In this document: piece after piece, positions 1-10,123 of the stretch | How the letters are laid out: every line of letters begins with the position of its first letter | Position numbering within the stretch: position 1 is the stretch's first letter | DNA from: Pomphorhynchus laevis | Lineage: Eukaryota; Acanthocephala; Palaeacanthocephala; Echinorhynchida; Pomphorhynchidae | NCBI GenBank assembly: GCA_012934845.2 | Contig: WNNJ02001899.1 | Span: 1-64,000, forward strand | Direction of reading: 5' to 3' | Length of the DNA stretch: 64,000 bases | Translations under genes and position numbers: made by a program | Notes under the pieces: generated by a model | What the model was told of the DNA's origin: nothing | Database searches by the model: none | Seen by the model: the letters and a program-made list of their open reading frames with translations, nothing else

Positions 1-77
1 GTTGTAATATCGTTGTTCTCGTTATTATTAATAATAATATTAATAATATTCCACAAATCCGTCAAAGATCGGCCGGC
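1..77. repeat. TAA/AAT-rich simple sequence at window edge
   Basis: The stretch is built from short TAA and AAT repeats (clearest at about 24-52), like the tails that LINEs in this window leave. It precedes the first coding fragment. No gene is seen. Confidence 0.4.
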
Positions 78-1145
78 TTGTCAATTCTTGGTTCACCTGT
101 AGGTTCACTTGAGTATGAGCAAGAAGCGATTACCCAACATCTAAAAAAATGGAGCATCCTCGTCACTCGCCTGACATCAGTCGCCAAGATTGATCCGCAA
201 GTCGCTTTTACAGGACTTACCCGGGCCATTCAAGCAAAGTGGACCCGCGTACTACGAACTTGTCAATACCAACCCGTATGGCTAGCAGAATTGTCGGAAG
301 CAATAAAATCAAGCCTTCTACCAGAGATAACAAGAAACTCGTGCGTCGATGAATGGTATACAATTCTGACCTTTCCGCTTGAGCTAGGCAGCATTGGAGT
401 ATTTGACCCGTCTTTCATGGCTCACCTGGACTACGAAGCGTCTATACAAATTTGTTCTACGTATGACAGCAATCCAGGCGAAAAAACGGCCTACGTGATA
501 GACAGAGAATCATGTTCAAGCGGATCTCAACCCGCCGGGTCATGGCTTTCCAAGAGCGCATCACACAATCACCCATTAATCATAACCCGGCACTTAAAAG
601 CATTCTAGCACACGCATCAAGAGACGGTGTGTCTGCCTGGTTAAGCGTCCTGCCTCTAAAAAAGACAAAAACTTCCACTTAACCTCTAACGAATTCACCG
701 ATGCCATTTCAACGCGATATGGTTTAATGCCAAACAACCTGGTCGGTAAACACTGCCCATGCGGAGCTTAATTAGAGGTCGGATATGCCCTCTCATGCAA
801 AAAACGTAGCCTCCCAACCATCAGGCACAATGCGTTACGTGACATAATTGCTCATGAACTAACCAGTGTGTGTCACAGCGTAGAAATCTAACCTCAATTA
901 TCCTCAGTTCCTGACAACCTTACATTTGACGCGTCAAACACTTTAAGAGAATATGGAGCAAGGCTAGACGCGGTAGGAACAGGACTCAACGGCACACGAT
1001 ATGAGCGGACATTCTTGGATCTCAGTGTCTTTTCCATTTTTGCTCAATCGTTTTCCAACCGAGCCATCTCGTCCTCTTTCGAGTACAACGAGAACAGGAA
1101 TACTTCTAAATACGAAGAAAGAGTGATAAGTCGAAAATGGTTCGT
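60..1145 (+). mobile_element. REL-1 LINE copy a, C-terminal half, broken
   Basis: This is the 3' half of a LINE with a restriction-enzyme-like endonuclease (REL-1, R2/NeSL/Utopia-type). Conceptual reading gives the post-RT thumb region (SILGSPVGSLEYEQ), then a decayed cysteine and histidine cluster with the RHNALRD-type block at about 760-850, then remnants of the endonuclease (ARLDAVG, and FEYNENRNTSKYEERV near 1080-1120). The copy stops at 1145, where the TAA-type tail of an opposite-strand LINE begins, so that LINE probably inserted here. Several stops and frameshifts make it a pseudo-element. The REL group is firm by comparison with copies c and e; the clade name is inference. Confidence 0.75.
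78..608 (+). pseudogene. REL-1 RT thumb / linker fragment
   Basis: An open stretch of 176 codons from the region just after the RT catalytic core of REL-1. It matches the layout of copy e: the block ILGSPVGSLEYEQ corresponds to ITILGVSIGTDTYIS, KIDPQVAFTGLTRAIQAKW to YDPQAAYTNLTKSIQFKW, and LELGSIGVFDPS to LGLGGVGIIDPS. No catalytic aspartates are included, because the copy starts downstream of them. Its first residues run on from upstream in the same frame, so the indicated Met is not a biological start. Confidence 0.7.
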
Positions 1146-2706
1146 TTTATTATTATTTAGACAACGTTAAGAGCATAGCTCAGAGTTGCTGACAAATCGA
1201 TAGTCAAAATAAAATAAAAAGAGAAAAACAAAAACAAATCAGTCAACAATTTAAAATAATCTGTCTTTTAAAGAGCTCACGACTTGCCGCATTTCCAATA
1301 TCATCGCTTAAACGATTCCATGAATTTATTATTCGTTGTCCAAATTGAATCGTCCTAGAATGTACTATTCGTCGGCGACTAAGATAAAACGAGTGACCTC
1401 GCAAAGCTCGAGTTGATCGAATGTTGAAGAGCACACGCAACACATAGTGTTCATTGTAAAATACCTCCCATACAAGACACAGATCCCGCGAGTCACGAAT
1501 ATCACATAATGACTGCATATTTAAAGACCGAAGACGGTCCTCGTAAGAAAGTTCTCTCAAAGAATGTACTAATTTTGTTGCCATACGTAGCACCTTCTCA
1601 AGTCGAGTAATCTCATCTCTGGTTCGAGGGTATGAACATTGAGAAGCATATAACAAATGACTTAGTTCCAAAGCGTTTGCAAGAACTCTAAAAGAACGTG
1701 AACTCACATAGCTGAATGATCGGCGAAGAAAACCAACCATACACATGGCCTTCGAACAAATATACTCAGTATTTCGGCGAGTGGAGAAATCATCCGTTAT
1801 CCATACGCCAAGATCTTTATAGCTCGAAAGCAATTTAATCACTCGATCCCTGAGATGATATATCGGCACTAGAACAATATTACGTGATCGAATGTGCTTG
1901 CAAGTGCACTTCGAGGCATTAACAGACAGACCATTAGAACGTGTCCACTTAAGAACCGTGTCAATATCTGATTAAAGAATGTTATGATCATAATCCGACT
2001 TGATTACTCTCCAAATTTTTAAATCGTCTGCAAATAATAATGAATGCGAACTTATTACACTGAGGAGATCGTTGATGAAAATACAAAACAGCAGAGGACC
2101 CAATACAGACCCTTGCGGGACACCGGCATAAACTATATAATGCTCGGAAAGGGTACCGTGAATGGCGACCTGGTATGTGCGACCATAAAGAAAGTTGAAT
2201 ATCCAACGAATGATAATTGGATTGATGTTTAATGCACTCATCTTCATAATCAACTTATCATGGGGTACATGATCAAATGCTTTGGAGAAGACAAAAAATA
2301 TGACATCTACAGCATACCCCTCATCCACTATAGAACCCCAACTTTCCTGTGCCAATAAAAAGTTGGTTACTGTGGAACAGTTTTTACGGAATCCGCGCTG
2401 ATTAGTAGAAAGTAACCTATATGATTCTAGGTAGTTACTGATTATCCGATAAAGTAATCTCTCTAATACACGACACGATACAGAGGTTAAACTAACCGGT
2501 CGGTAGTTATCTACACATGATCGATCACCTTTCTTATGAAGCGGCTTAATGATAGAGCGTTTCCATGCAGTCGGAACTATACCGTAATATAATGATGCTA
2601 TAAATATCTTATATAAAGGCGCAGCAATGACATAATGAAGATTCTTTAGATATATTGAGGGAAGTAAGTCTGAGCAAATCGAGCCTGATTTGCTCGATTT
2701 GGTAGA
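1146..2706 (-). mobile_element. LINE D1 (CR1-like), 5'-truncated
   Basis: A minus-strand LINE copy with a TAA-type tail at 1146-1158, a short 3' UTR, and the RT plus C-terminal region of ORF2 up to about 2706, where it is 5' truncated. RT blocks in order: DNYRPVSLTSVSCR, FSKAFDHVPH (motif A), GVPQGSVLGPLLF and FADDLKIW (motif C). The frame from 2706 down to 1243 is interrupted by a single in-frame TAA at 1972-1974 (HNIL-stop-SDIDTVLKW, probably once a CAA glutamine codon). The copy is therefore fairly young but dead. It probably inserted into REL-1 copy a. Confidence 0.85.
1243..1869 (-). pseudogene. LINE D1 ORF2 C-terminal region
   Basis: The region after the RT palm of a CR1-like ORF2. It includes the DLGVWITDDF block after the RT core, the LSHLLYASQ segment, and a terminal arginine-rich stretch followed by INSWNRLSDDIGNAASRELFKR, which matches the WNKLP...SFKRNL ending of LINE A. 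It is in frame with the RT fragment upstream. The open frame starts at a GTG, so no real start codon is implied. Confidence 0.8.
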
Positions 2707-2760
2707 GGTGGAGGAGTGGTACGTTATGTACGCAATGATGTCAATATCACATTTTTGCAT
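1972..2760 (-). pseudogene. LINE D1 reverse transcriptase domain
   Basis: The RT fingers and palm of a CR1-like LINE ORF2. Visible are the basic KPLHKKGDR block, YRPVSL, the FSKAFDHVPH motif A with its catalytic Asp, PQGSVLGPLLF (motif B) and FADDLKIW with the catalytic Asp pair. The first 15-20 codons of the open frame lie in the neighbouring LINE D2, so the true element part starts near 2706. The reading frame continues below the stop at 1972 into the C-terminal fragment, so one nonsense change separates the two. Confidence 0.85.
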
Positions 2761-3537
2761 TCTTCTTCTGGTAAAGTCGAGAGTTTGTGGGGTCTGGTTA
2801 GATTTCCTAATGTAGTGCCATTTGCAATTGGGGTAGTGTATCGTACACCTTTGGCTGTCACGAGTAGGCTTATTGACGAGTTAGAATATTATACTCTAAA
2901 CAATACTAGTACGTTAGTGATTAGTGACTTCAATATACCTAGTGTTGATTAAAATACATATACAGCGCTATTTAGTTGTGATGGTGAGTCTAGTGCTCAT
3001 TTAGAGAGTATCACTTACTGAGGTCTTAGTCAACATGTTTGCAGTAACACTCATTTTGCAAAGGACAATAGTTCTCTTTTGGATCTTTGCTTATACTCTA
3101 ATAGTCAGATTGTTAGCAGCGTTCAGCTTGAAACACCGATTGGACTATCGGATCATTGCCTGGTAGTTGTTAAGTTATGATTTTCTTCGGGGGTAAGTGG
3201 ATATATTAATGATAAACGAGAGGTTAATGTTTTTAAGACTGATATCGCTGCAGTCTCCTTACTGTTATCGAAAGTACAATGGCTAAACCCTAATCTTGTA
3301 GGTGTACACGCAGCATGGCAACAATTTCGAGAGACTTTGTACTCCTTAATAGTGAAATTTTCTCATCTTAGACATGTGGGTTGCCGTAAGCAGGCGCCTT
3401 GGTTTGATTATGAATTGCGATCTGCTTGGAAAACTCGTAACTCAGTGTTTATAGATTTTAAGAATGGTCAATGTGTATATGATGATTACAAGCACTCAAG
3501 AAATTTGTTTAATATTTTAAAAACGATTTGCGTTTGA
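2701..3537 (+). pseudogene. LINE D2 APE endonuclease domain remnant
   Basis: A remnant of the exonuclease-endonuclease-phosphatase domain that nicks the target for reverse transcription. Visible blocks are GRGGGV, GVVYRTP, VISDFNIPSVD (the GDFN block, Gly replaced by Ser) and ETPIGLSDHCLVVV (the SDH block, intact). The N-terminal E-T-W block is absent through truncation. Stops lie after the SDFN block and after the SDH block. The 3337-3537 piece (KQAPWFDYELRSAWKTRNS) is the linker between endonuclease and RT. Confidence 0.75.
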
Positions 3538-3559
3538 GAAAACTCTAGCAAAGCGATGC

Positions 3560-5334
3560 TTGCATGATGTGAGATCACTTTTCAGGTATGTGCCAGGTCA
3601 TAAAGCCCTTAAATCTTCGATTCTTCAGCATTTTGACGACGTTACTGTTGATGTACACTGGGACCATTTTTCTGCGCACTATGTAGCCTTAGTAGAGCAT
3701 GAGAATATTCTCCTAGTAGAACAGGTGAAGCAAATACACCCTTGTGTCATTTACTTGACCTGTCACCTGTCTTGATTTTGACATTTCCAAAATGATTTCG
3801 CCTGGGGACGTTTATAGAGAATTATGTCGCCTAAAATCATCCAACTCCAAGGTTCCCGACTTGCTTCCTTCTGCTTCTCTACGTAGCTTGGCTAGCTCGA
3901 TATTTGGTCCGTTGTGTGACTTCTTTAGACAGTCTATTCTTGATGGTGCTCTTCCGAATATCTCGAAGCAGTCTGTAATCCATCCAATTTTCAAAGGAGG
4001 TGCTCGCTCATCGGTTGATAATTATAGGCCAATCAGTATAACTTGTGTATGCTGTCGAATTTTGGAAAGGCTTGTGCATGCTTTTATGGTTGATTTCTTC
4101 AGTAGGAATAATGTATTAGCTCCTGAGCAGCATGGGTTTAGAAAGGGTCACTCTATTGTCTCCAATTTGCTCTTTGCTCACTTCCTGGTCAGAAAACAAG
4201 GCGAATTCTGTAGATACCGACATCATATTTTTCGATTATTTAAAAGCGTTTGATCGAGTTGATCATGACCTGCTTCTTATGAGACTAACAAACACATTAC
4301 TTCATATTGCTCTTGTTAATTGAATCAGGGCTCTTCTGCATCAACGAAGCTTCAGAGTGCGTGTTGATAATACACTATCGTCGGTTAGGCCTTTTCACAT
4401 TGGTGTTCTTCAGGGATCCGTTTTATGTTTACTGTTATTCAGTATATGTGTAAATGATTTACCTGCAACCATGTGCTCGTCAGTGGTATTGCATGTTGAT
4501 GCCTTAAAGATTTGGAGGGGTGTTTACTCGAGTAATGATATTAGCATTTTAAATAGAGATATTGATTGGGTTGAGTTGTGGGCGGCAAGCAACAAGTTTG
4601 TGATGAATGCCACCAAATGCAAACACATGCGTGTTCTGGGTAGAGTCGAAAAGTCCCCGTCAGCAGTTTAATACACTTATTGTGGTGGTGAAATAGATAG
4701 TGTTGTAAGCCATAAGGATTTGGGAGTGTTGATTGACCACAACCTGAGAACTACCCCACATAGCGCTCTTGCATGTGCCAACGCTAATAAAATGGTAGGG
4801 GTCATTAGGCGCACATTCTTAGCTCTTGATCCGGTTGCTCTTCGACCTCTGATTTTGGCTCACGTTCTGAGCCGGTTGTTGTATGCGGCCCCTTGTGTTG
4901 TCTATACCCATGCACAGTTGGTAGCACTTGATCTCTGAGAGAGTGCTTCGTCGTGCAACAATTTGGCGCCGATCCTGGCGCAAATGCCCTGAATTTCGTT
5001 TTCAATTCTTCGGCTTGAGACTGTTTTTTGGACCCGTCAGTATATCGATATGAATATGGTGTGGCGAGTTATTCGTTCTTCAAATCATCATCTTCGGATG
5101 TGTTAACAACTGCGACAGTCAGCATTCCTTTGCGGACACAGTTTGACTTTGAGCCGGAATTTAGTGAAAAAGTCCCGGTGTATACAATTTCAACGAAGAG
5201 TAGTTGGACTTTGGAACAAACTGGATGGATGGGGTGTTTGCAGCAGTGGTGCCTCAACATTCAAGTCCGGATTACGGATGGATCCTGCTATGCGCAAGGA
5301 AGTGTTCCCCTATATATGTGAACAGTTTTTATGA
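3560..5334 (+). pseudogene. LINE D2 reverse transcriptase and C-terminal remnant
   Basis: RT blocks are spread over several frames: SSNSKVPDLLPS and VIHPIFKGGARSSVDNYRPI (3792-4100), EQHGFRKGHS (about 4125), FFDYLKAFDRVDHD (motif A, about 4225-4265), GVLQGSVLCLLLF (motif B, about 4400) and LHVDALKIW (motif C, about 4490). The C-terminal piece at 4720-5334 carries HKDLGVLIDHNL. Motif C has lost both catalytic aspartates of the usual ADD, so this copy cannot have an active RT. Confidence 0.75.
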
Positions 5335-5404
5335 TATTGTTAATTTTTATTTCATGTGAACCGGCTATTTAAGCCCCTGCTTGTAAGCCGTTGAAACAAT
5401 AATA

Positions 5405-5715
5405 ATTGAATATAATTAATCAATTATTCTACATAATTATAATATTTTGCATTATCACATTTTTTCTCATTTTTTCCTTACAGTTGCGATGTTGGATCAT
5501 CAACGGATATCGGGAACGGGAGATAACCGAACAAGCATACCAAGTCAATGAAAATGACTAACAAAATAATTACAAAATATAAATCAAGTGCGCATCATTT
5601 TTAATTATTAAAATAATTTGCAAAATCATAAATTGTTTTATTAAATATTATACAATAATTTGAAAAAACTGTAATTTAAGAGTATTTCGTAATATTATTA
5701 TTTTTTTACAGCATG
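5405..5715 (+). repeat. Dispersed AT-rich repeat, copy 1
   Basis: A non-coding AT-rich stretch that shares blocks with 7172-7440, 12790-12920 and 25030-25290 (the last in opposite orientation). Shared blocks include GAATATAATTAATCAATTAT, TGCATTATCACATTTTTT and AAGAGTATTTCGTA. It may be a short non-autonomous element; no clear terminal repeats can be defined by eye. The part at about 5485-5560 is unique here. Confidence 0.5.
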
Positions 5716-6562
5716 CTGCACAGACGAATGCCTCAATTTGGTTGACATCTATTCCTTCGAAACCGTCTGGATTCTATTTACAAAAGCAACAGTTTTTGGA
5801 TGCACTTGCGATAAGATACAATATACCAATTAAAAGTAAGGGAATTTGTCGATGTTCAGAAGTGTTTAACTTAAGACATGTACTCTCTTGTAGAGTCGGC
5901 GGCGGAACAATTATCAGACACAACGCCATACGCGACACGATCGGCTCGATACTAAGTGAGGCGCATGATCGCATTGATCGTTAAGTGGAATTACGACTAG
6001 TAGATGAGGGTATAGTGTTTGCATCTAGCACCACAACGAGGGATAGATCTGCGAGAATGGACATTGTGTGTATGAATTTTTCAAAGGGTAGGATGGAGCG
6101 GTCTTATGTCGACATTTGCGTTTTCAACCATTTAGCTCCATCCTATGCTCACCAAACTGTCAGTTCCACATTCGACTATCATTCAAATCGCAAGATGGCT
6201 AAATATGGCGAGCGTGTTTCACTGGTGGAGGATGGGATTTTCATACCAGCCATTGTTTCGACTGCTGCTGGAATTGGGAGAGAATTGGATCTCTTATTAA
6301 GAAAAGCTGCACGATATATTGCCATCAAAAGCAAACAATCGTACGCAAACTGCATTTCTGGCATACGAAGGTGATTATGCTTTAGCGCACAAAGAACGAT
6401 CTTTGCGACTATTCGGATGGCAGAGTTAACTACTGTTTCACATTGAGAAACGTTTTTGTATTATATTGCCCAGTCTGGGATCGTAAATTTCAATTTGAGG
6501 CCCATTTGCGGGAACCTAAGTTAATATGATTATTTTTAATAAATTGTTCATTATAAAAAAAA
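5716..6562 (+). mobile_element. REL-1 LINE copy b, 3' part
   Basis: The 3' end of a REL-1 LINE: zinc-binding CRCSEVFNLRHVLSC cluster, RHNAIRDTIGS block, endonuclease (RSARMDIV, ERSYVDICVFNHLAPS) and C-terminal region to a stop at 6372-6374. A short 3' UTR follows with the block CCCATTTGCGGGAACC (6499-6514), and the copy ends in a poly-A run near 6552-6562. The CCCATTTGCGGGAACC block recurs at about 54010, marking the family's 3' end. A LINE B copy follows directly in the opposite strand. Confidence 0.8.
5742..6374 (+). pseudogene. REL-1 zinc cluster and restriction-like endonuclease
   Basis: One frame of 211 codons broken by a single in-frame TAA at 5982-5984. It holds C-x-C...H-x4-C (CRCSEVFNLRHVLSC) followed by RHNAIRD, the conserved zinc cluster that sits between RT and endonuclease in R2-type LINEs. 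The endonuclease shows ARMDI and YVDICVFN, matching the PD...D type catalytic core (here D...D). The C-terminal stretch DYHSNRKMAKYGERVSLVE matches copies c and e. Function by family: nicks target DNA for priming. Confidence 0.75.
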
Positions 6563-7163
6563 TTATTACAAGACTTTGACACATAAAAGAGTCATTTTGT
6601 CTGATCACAATATTAAGAAAAGAAAAAGAAAAAAAAGTAGTTCAGCAATAATAAATTGTCACATATAGTTATATATTTCCTGCAAAGAATCTTCTCTTTT
6701 CATCCACATGCTCAGCGCATTCTGGAAAGATTTGTACTGTGCCATAGACACGATCGAATTCGGAGATCGGTTCCATAGGTTTACCGCTCTGTGAGATAAT
6801 CGCAAGTATCTATGACATTTCCCGTGTGATTGCACAACAACTGATAAAGAGTGTCCTCTGTGGCTCGGGCGATCATTTAGAATAACGGATTCCGATGGAT
6901 AACCAGGAAAGACATGGATCATTCGCCATAACTGTAATAAATCATTGTACATATATCTCTTGTAAACTGAAGTAATATTTAGTTGGCTTAGTCTATCACA
7001 GTAGGCGATGTTCCGAAGACCAGAACATAGCTTGGAAAATCGGCGAAGAATCTTTTCTAATTGGTTTATTTCACCACGCGTAGAAGGAAAAGTCGCCGGC
7101 GAAGCATAATCAATGATTGGTCTGATCAACGCCTTATATAATAGTGAGAACTGAGACGGTGGA
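6563..7163 (-). mobile_element. LINE B copy 2, 5'-truncated 3' end
   Basis: Nearly identical at DNA level to 20838-21350 of the main LINE B copy, but it also keeps the 3' UTR (6563-6658) with its A/G-rich tract and the TAATAA tail. It breaks off at 7163 (GACGGTGGA), the 5' truncation typical of LINE insertion. It is the key reference for finding that the main LINE B copy has its 3' UTR displaced to 16212-16347. Confidence 0.85.
6659..7163 (-). pseudogene. LINE B ORF2 C-terminal fragment
   Basis: About 168 codons of the ORF2 C-terminus, open to the stop, beginning PSQFSLLYKALIRPIIDYAS and ending QEIYNYM. It differs from the main LINE B copy by only a handful of residues (for example DRLSQLN against DRLNQLN), so both are recent. 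It lacks the RT core and endonuclease, so it is a dead fragment. Confidence 0.8.
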
Positions 7164-7171
7164 ATATACAT

Positions 7172-7440
7172 GTTTTTTAATATTCATGTTTTTTAATTTA
7201 AAAACATTTAAAGTAACTCTAGAATTTAAATAAAAATTTTAATTTTAATTTAAAAATAATTGAATAGAATTAATCAATTATTCTAAATAATTATAATGTT
7301 TTGCATAATCACATTTTTTATTAAATAGTAAACAAAAATTAATAAAGACATGTAATTGAAGAGTATTTCGTACTATACATATTTTTTTTAATTTGAAAAC
7401 ATTTAAAGTAACTCTTGAATATATTAAATCAAATTCACAA
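7172..7440. repeat. Dispersed AT-rich repeat, copy 2
   Basis: A non-coding AT-rich stretch containing the block ACATTTAAAGTAACTCT twice (about 7203 and 7399) and the blocks GAATAGAATTAATCAATTAT and GAAGAGTATTTCGTACTAT. These are shared with copies at 5405-5715, 12790-12920 and 25030-25290. No gene. Confidence 0.5.
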
Positions 7441-7444
7441 AACG

Positions 7445-8050
7445 TTAAGCTGTCCCAGGCTCGTGTGGTGCCGAGTAGAATCCGCGAAATGCGCATAGGT
7501 CGGGATCGTCCATGCACTCTCTTATGCTAGCAGCGTTGCCTCGCTGAATCGCGGCACTTAACCTCTGCATAAAGAAAGACGGTGAACGTGCACCACCGGT
7601 AACCCTAGCAAGACGGCTCCTGGGTTCCTGCAGAAAATCAAGAGAATAAGGACCCACGGCTTTTATAGTCTCTATTGCTATTGGGGTGAACAGATATTGG
7701 GGAGGGTCCAAGTTGACGTATTTTCGATATTTACGAGTTTTGGCATCATTAGCGACTAATCCAGCCTCATATACCGCCAAGTGTTCGTTACTTAGCGCCA
7801 TAGTGTTTGGGCACGTAAAATCCCAGGCTAGATACAACCCTCTTTTCCAAGCGACGAGTTTCCGCCGTTTGGGCGTTTGCCATCTTGCCTGGATAAACCT
7901 ATACGCTCTAGACGCGATTATACATCTGCAACCATTTGTGCTTTTTGAATGAGACCGTTGACATCTGCGCGACGAGCGCGCCTGCCCAAAGAGTAGCGGC
8001 AGTCTATGCCAGGAGAAGCTAAGCGTTCGCAGATAGCGCCGCACCTGCAC
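7445..8050 (-). pseudogene. REL-2 endonuclease / C-terminal fragment
   Basis: A C-terminal part of REL-2: LAWDFTCPNT (the W-D-x-T strand of the endonuclease core), AKTRKYRKYVNL, FTPIAIETIKAVGP and a final FFMQRLSAAIQRGNAAS. The same order (KYKSRVETAGYIFSAAVVESFG, YQRISIAIMRGNA) occurs in the plus-strand copy at 51300-51600. The amino-terminal 30 or so residues of the open frame lie in a shifted frame and are not part of the protein. Confidence 0.7.
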
Positions 8051-8229
8051 TTAAACGGTTGACAGAAATCGACGCCGAGTCTTAAAGCAACCGCCGCGGT
8101 AATTGAGTAATCGTCCAACCTCGTTCCTATCGCGGATATCGGCAGGTCTCGTAAAAAGTCGCCGGAGTGCTTGGCAGCAACGGCCAGCAGCTGAGCTCTT
8201 AACTTCGCGGTTGATGCCCTCTCTAGCAA
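7918..8229 (-). pseudogene. REL-2 zinc-cluster fragment
   Basis: Shows the stretch DLPISAIGTRLDDYSITAAV, then LRLGVDFCQPFKCRCGAI and a degenerate R-R-A-R-R-A-D-V-N block where R2-type LINEs have C-x-C...H...C followed by RHN. The frame changes between this piece and the C-terminal fragment, so the element is inactive. Confidence 0.7.
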
Positions 8230-8700
8230 AGACCAAAAACCTTTCGTATATACTGACTTTGACCAATGTATTTAAGACTCAAATTCTAGTAGCAGATCAG
8301 GCCCGTATAAGGAAGACTATTCCAACACGACCGCTAGGTAGTGATTGTCATAAAAACTACCGTCGATGTTTAGTTCCGAACCGAGAGTCCTTTTGACCAA
8401 ATCATTCGAGGCTGCTAAGGATACACAGTAGGCTGGAATCGCGACGTCCTTGGCTTTAGTAAAGCCGAGGTCACCGAAGTCGACCGGGAGTGAAGCCTGG
8501 CCTCAAGCATCATCGCTCAAAACGAGAATCAGTCTTCGACAGAAGATCCTTCAGCTCATTTTTGTAAGATGCGATAATGGAGCTACGAAAACACAGAGAA
8601 GCGCGGAGTAAGTATTGTAATCCGGGCAAAGTTACTGATCGAGTCAGTAAGAATATTCCATCGTGTTTCCCCAGCCCACCCACTCGACTACCAGCAAGCT

Positions 8701-9057
8701 TCAACTGCACCAACGCCTTTTCCAGAGTGAAATCCAAAGACTCGTCAGAACCGATAGGTGACCCAGTAGTTCTGCATCACAGGCTCTAACTACTTTGGCT
8801 GATGGTAGGGCAGCTCGAACCTTCTCGATAGCACCCCAGTCGTTACCAATTATCTCACACTTAGATATATTAAGAGATAGACCCATTGCGGTTCTTATCT
8901 CCTCGATCATCTCGATATCCCGCACTACCGACTCCACAGTACCGCCGATTGAGCAATCGTCCAAATACCACATGTTCAAAACAGATGAACAACGAATAGC
9001 GATTGGATTCACAGTCAAGCTGAATAGGAGTAGACCCAGTGGATCTTCTTGCTGCAC
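8701..9057 (-). pseudogene. REL-2 reverse transcriptase motifs B-C fragment
   Basis: RT palm fragment with QQEDPLGLLLFSL (motif B, Gly to Glu after QQ compared with QQGDPLG in the other copy), WYLDDCSIGG (motif C, both catalytic aspartates kept) and GLSLNISKCEIIGND, the block after motif C. Its 49.5-51.2 kb relative reads WYLDDGIVGE at the same place. Confidence 0.75.
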
Positions 9058-9108
9058 GACCTTAACTGAATCTACAAAGTAGTCTCCGAAGAAAAGTAGG
9101 CTCGGATG

Positions 9109-9306
9109 TCAGTAGCAGACGTAAACGAACGGGAACAATGCAGGGATTTTCTCGCGAAGGCTTTTGATCATGGTATCGCGACTGAGACTGTTAAATGTAT
9201 TTGTGAAGTCCAACTTGACGAAAACATTATTTGAGCTAAAGTGGTGCGGTGCAAAAAGTCTTCCCGCGTGCACGGCAGCCTCCGTCCCATTTGGGCACCG
9301 ACACAT
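9109..9306 (-). pseudogene. REL-2 reverse transcriptase motif A fragment
   Basis: A short RT piece containing GTEAAVHAGR, then VFVKLDFTNTFNSLSRDTM with the catalytic Asp of motif A, and ALFPFVYVCY. It corresponds to AWAKIDLSNAFNSLSRAHLR in the plus-strand REL-2 copy. Isolated by frame changes. Confidence 0.75.
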
Positions 9307-9499
9307 AGTTGATGTGAGGTTAAACTGTTGGCCAGAAGTTAGCGTACTCGAATATTAGCGATCTTTGCGGCAAGTCGTCTTTTCTTTCATAATACCAGAA
9401 GTCGACCGCCAAAGATAATATGACGAATACAAGAAGGTACTGTGACATCGAGTAAGACTCGACAGAATTGGCATAATGCGTTTACTAATAATGAGCCAG

Positions 9500-9629
9500 C
9501 ACCGCTGCTCACTGACGCACCGCTGCTCACTGACACACCGCTGCTCACTGACACGCTGTAACGCACCGCTGCTCACTGACACACCGCTGCTCACTGACAC
9601 GCTGTAACGCACCGCTGCTCACTGACACG
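9500..9629. repeat. 18-bp minisatellite (CACCGCTGCTCACTGACA)n
   Basis: Six near-identical units CACCGCTGCTCACTGAC(A/G), twice joined by a CGCTGTAACG linker, giving a higher-order unit of about 46 bp. On the minus strand the unit reads VSVSSG in one frame, and the unrepeated flank reads LKDL followed by VSVSSG. So it appears to have expanded from one motif inside the REL-2 RT gene. Confidence 0.9.
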
Positions 9630-9639
9630 AGATCCTTGA

Positions 9640-10030
9640 GATGAACTGGGATCAAACCGTCTGTACCACCAGCAGATGCATTTGAGAACGAACGAATGGC
9701 GTTCGAGAGTGATCCGCGCTAGACGACAATAATAGAATCTCGGACATTGCCCGTTTGACTTGTTTTACAACAATTCGGCTCGCCTGCTGCTTGAAACATT
9801 TTCGCTGGGTGCATATGCTTCAACTGTTCCAATGTCTCAGAGTTGGTCATAACGAATCGTTCGTCGTTGAACCAAAGTCGAACAGTACCCCGAACATCAC
9901 CATCTTCAATTTTTTCCAAAACTTTTGCAGAGACTATCGGCAGGCCAACTCTCGGCAGATTTGCCTGGGCAACACGTTCAGTTCTGTTTCTTCCCTTCTA
10001 GTACGCTTTGAGGTACAAGGGGTACGTTAG
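9640..10030 (-). pseudogene. REL-2 N-terminal RT / linker fragment
   Basis: Contains MEKIEDGDVRGTVRLWFND, then EQLKHMHPAK (the T-x-x-x-L...HP block), and in a shifted frame the RPQHLKDL-type stretch that opens the RT of this family. It is immediately 5' (in element sense) of the minisatellite. Several frame changes; not functional. Confidence 0.6.
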
Positions 10031-10123
10031 GATAGATCACGGAAGCCTCTTTTATTTTACTCACCCATAAGCAATAATGTTTCGTTTTTGTTAAATGAAT
10101 CATTTGGAAGACGAAGTACCGAC

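Larger units (their letters stand above)
2700..5405 (+). mobile_element. LINE D2 (CR1-like), degraded
   Basis: A plus-strand LINE of the same broad clade as D1 but a different family. It is truncated within the endonuclease (first block GRGGGVVRYVRND at about 2700) and runs through APE endonuclease, RT and C-terminal region to a tail of AATAAT at about 5395-5405. ORF2 has many stops and frame changes, and the RT motif C reads HVDALKIW in place of the expected ADD, so the copy is inactive. It meets D1 head to head at 2700-2710. Confidence 0.8.
7445..10050 (-). mobile_element. REL-2 LINE copy a, degraded
   Basis: A minus-strand LINE of a second restriction-like-endonuclease family (REL-2). From the 5' side: a linker with KIEDGDVRGTVRLW (about 9880), GG-x-DG region and LKDL (about 9640-9690), RT motif A VKLDFTNTFNSLSRD (about 9190-9240), motif B QQEDPLGLLLFSL (about 9030-9057), motif C WYLDDCSIGG (about 8955-8985), then SAIGTRLDDYSITAAVALRLG, a C-x-C zinc cluster (FKCRCGA, about 8040), and a C-terminal end with QRLSAAIQRGNAAS (about 7520-7570). 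Frame changes separate the blocks. The same family has a copy at 48.6-51.8 kb. Confidence 0.8.

Noticed and set aside
1-77. Telomeric or satellite end
   Set aside because: Only a short TAA-rich run, like LINE tails elsewhere in the window.
2700-2710. Twin priming of a single LINE at D1/D2
   Set aside because: Both halves contain RT of clearly different sequence, so they are two elements, not one inverted insertion.
9500-9629. Possible CRISPR-like array
   Set aside because: Units are adjacent without unique spacers, the setting is eukaryotic, and the unit continues a coding motif of the surrounding RT.
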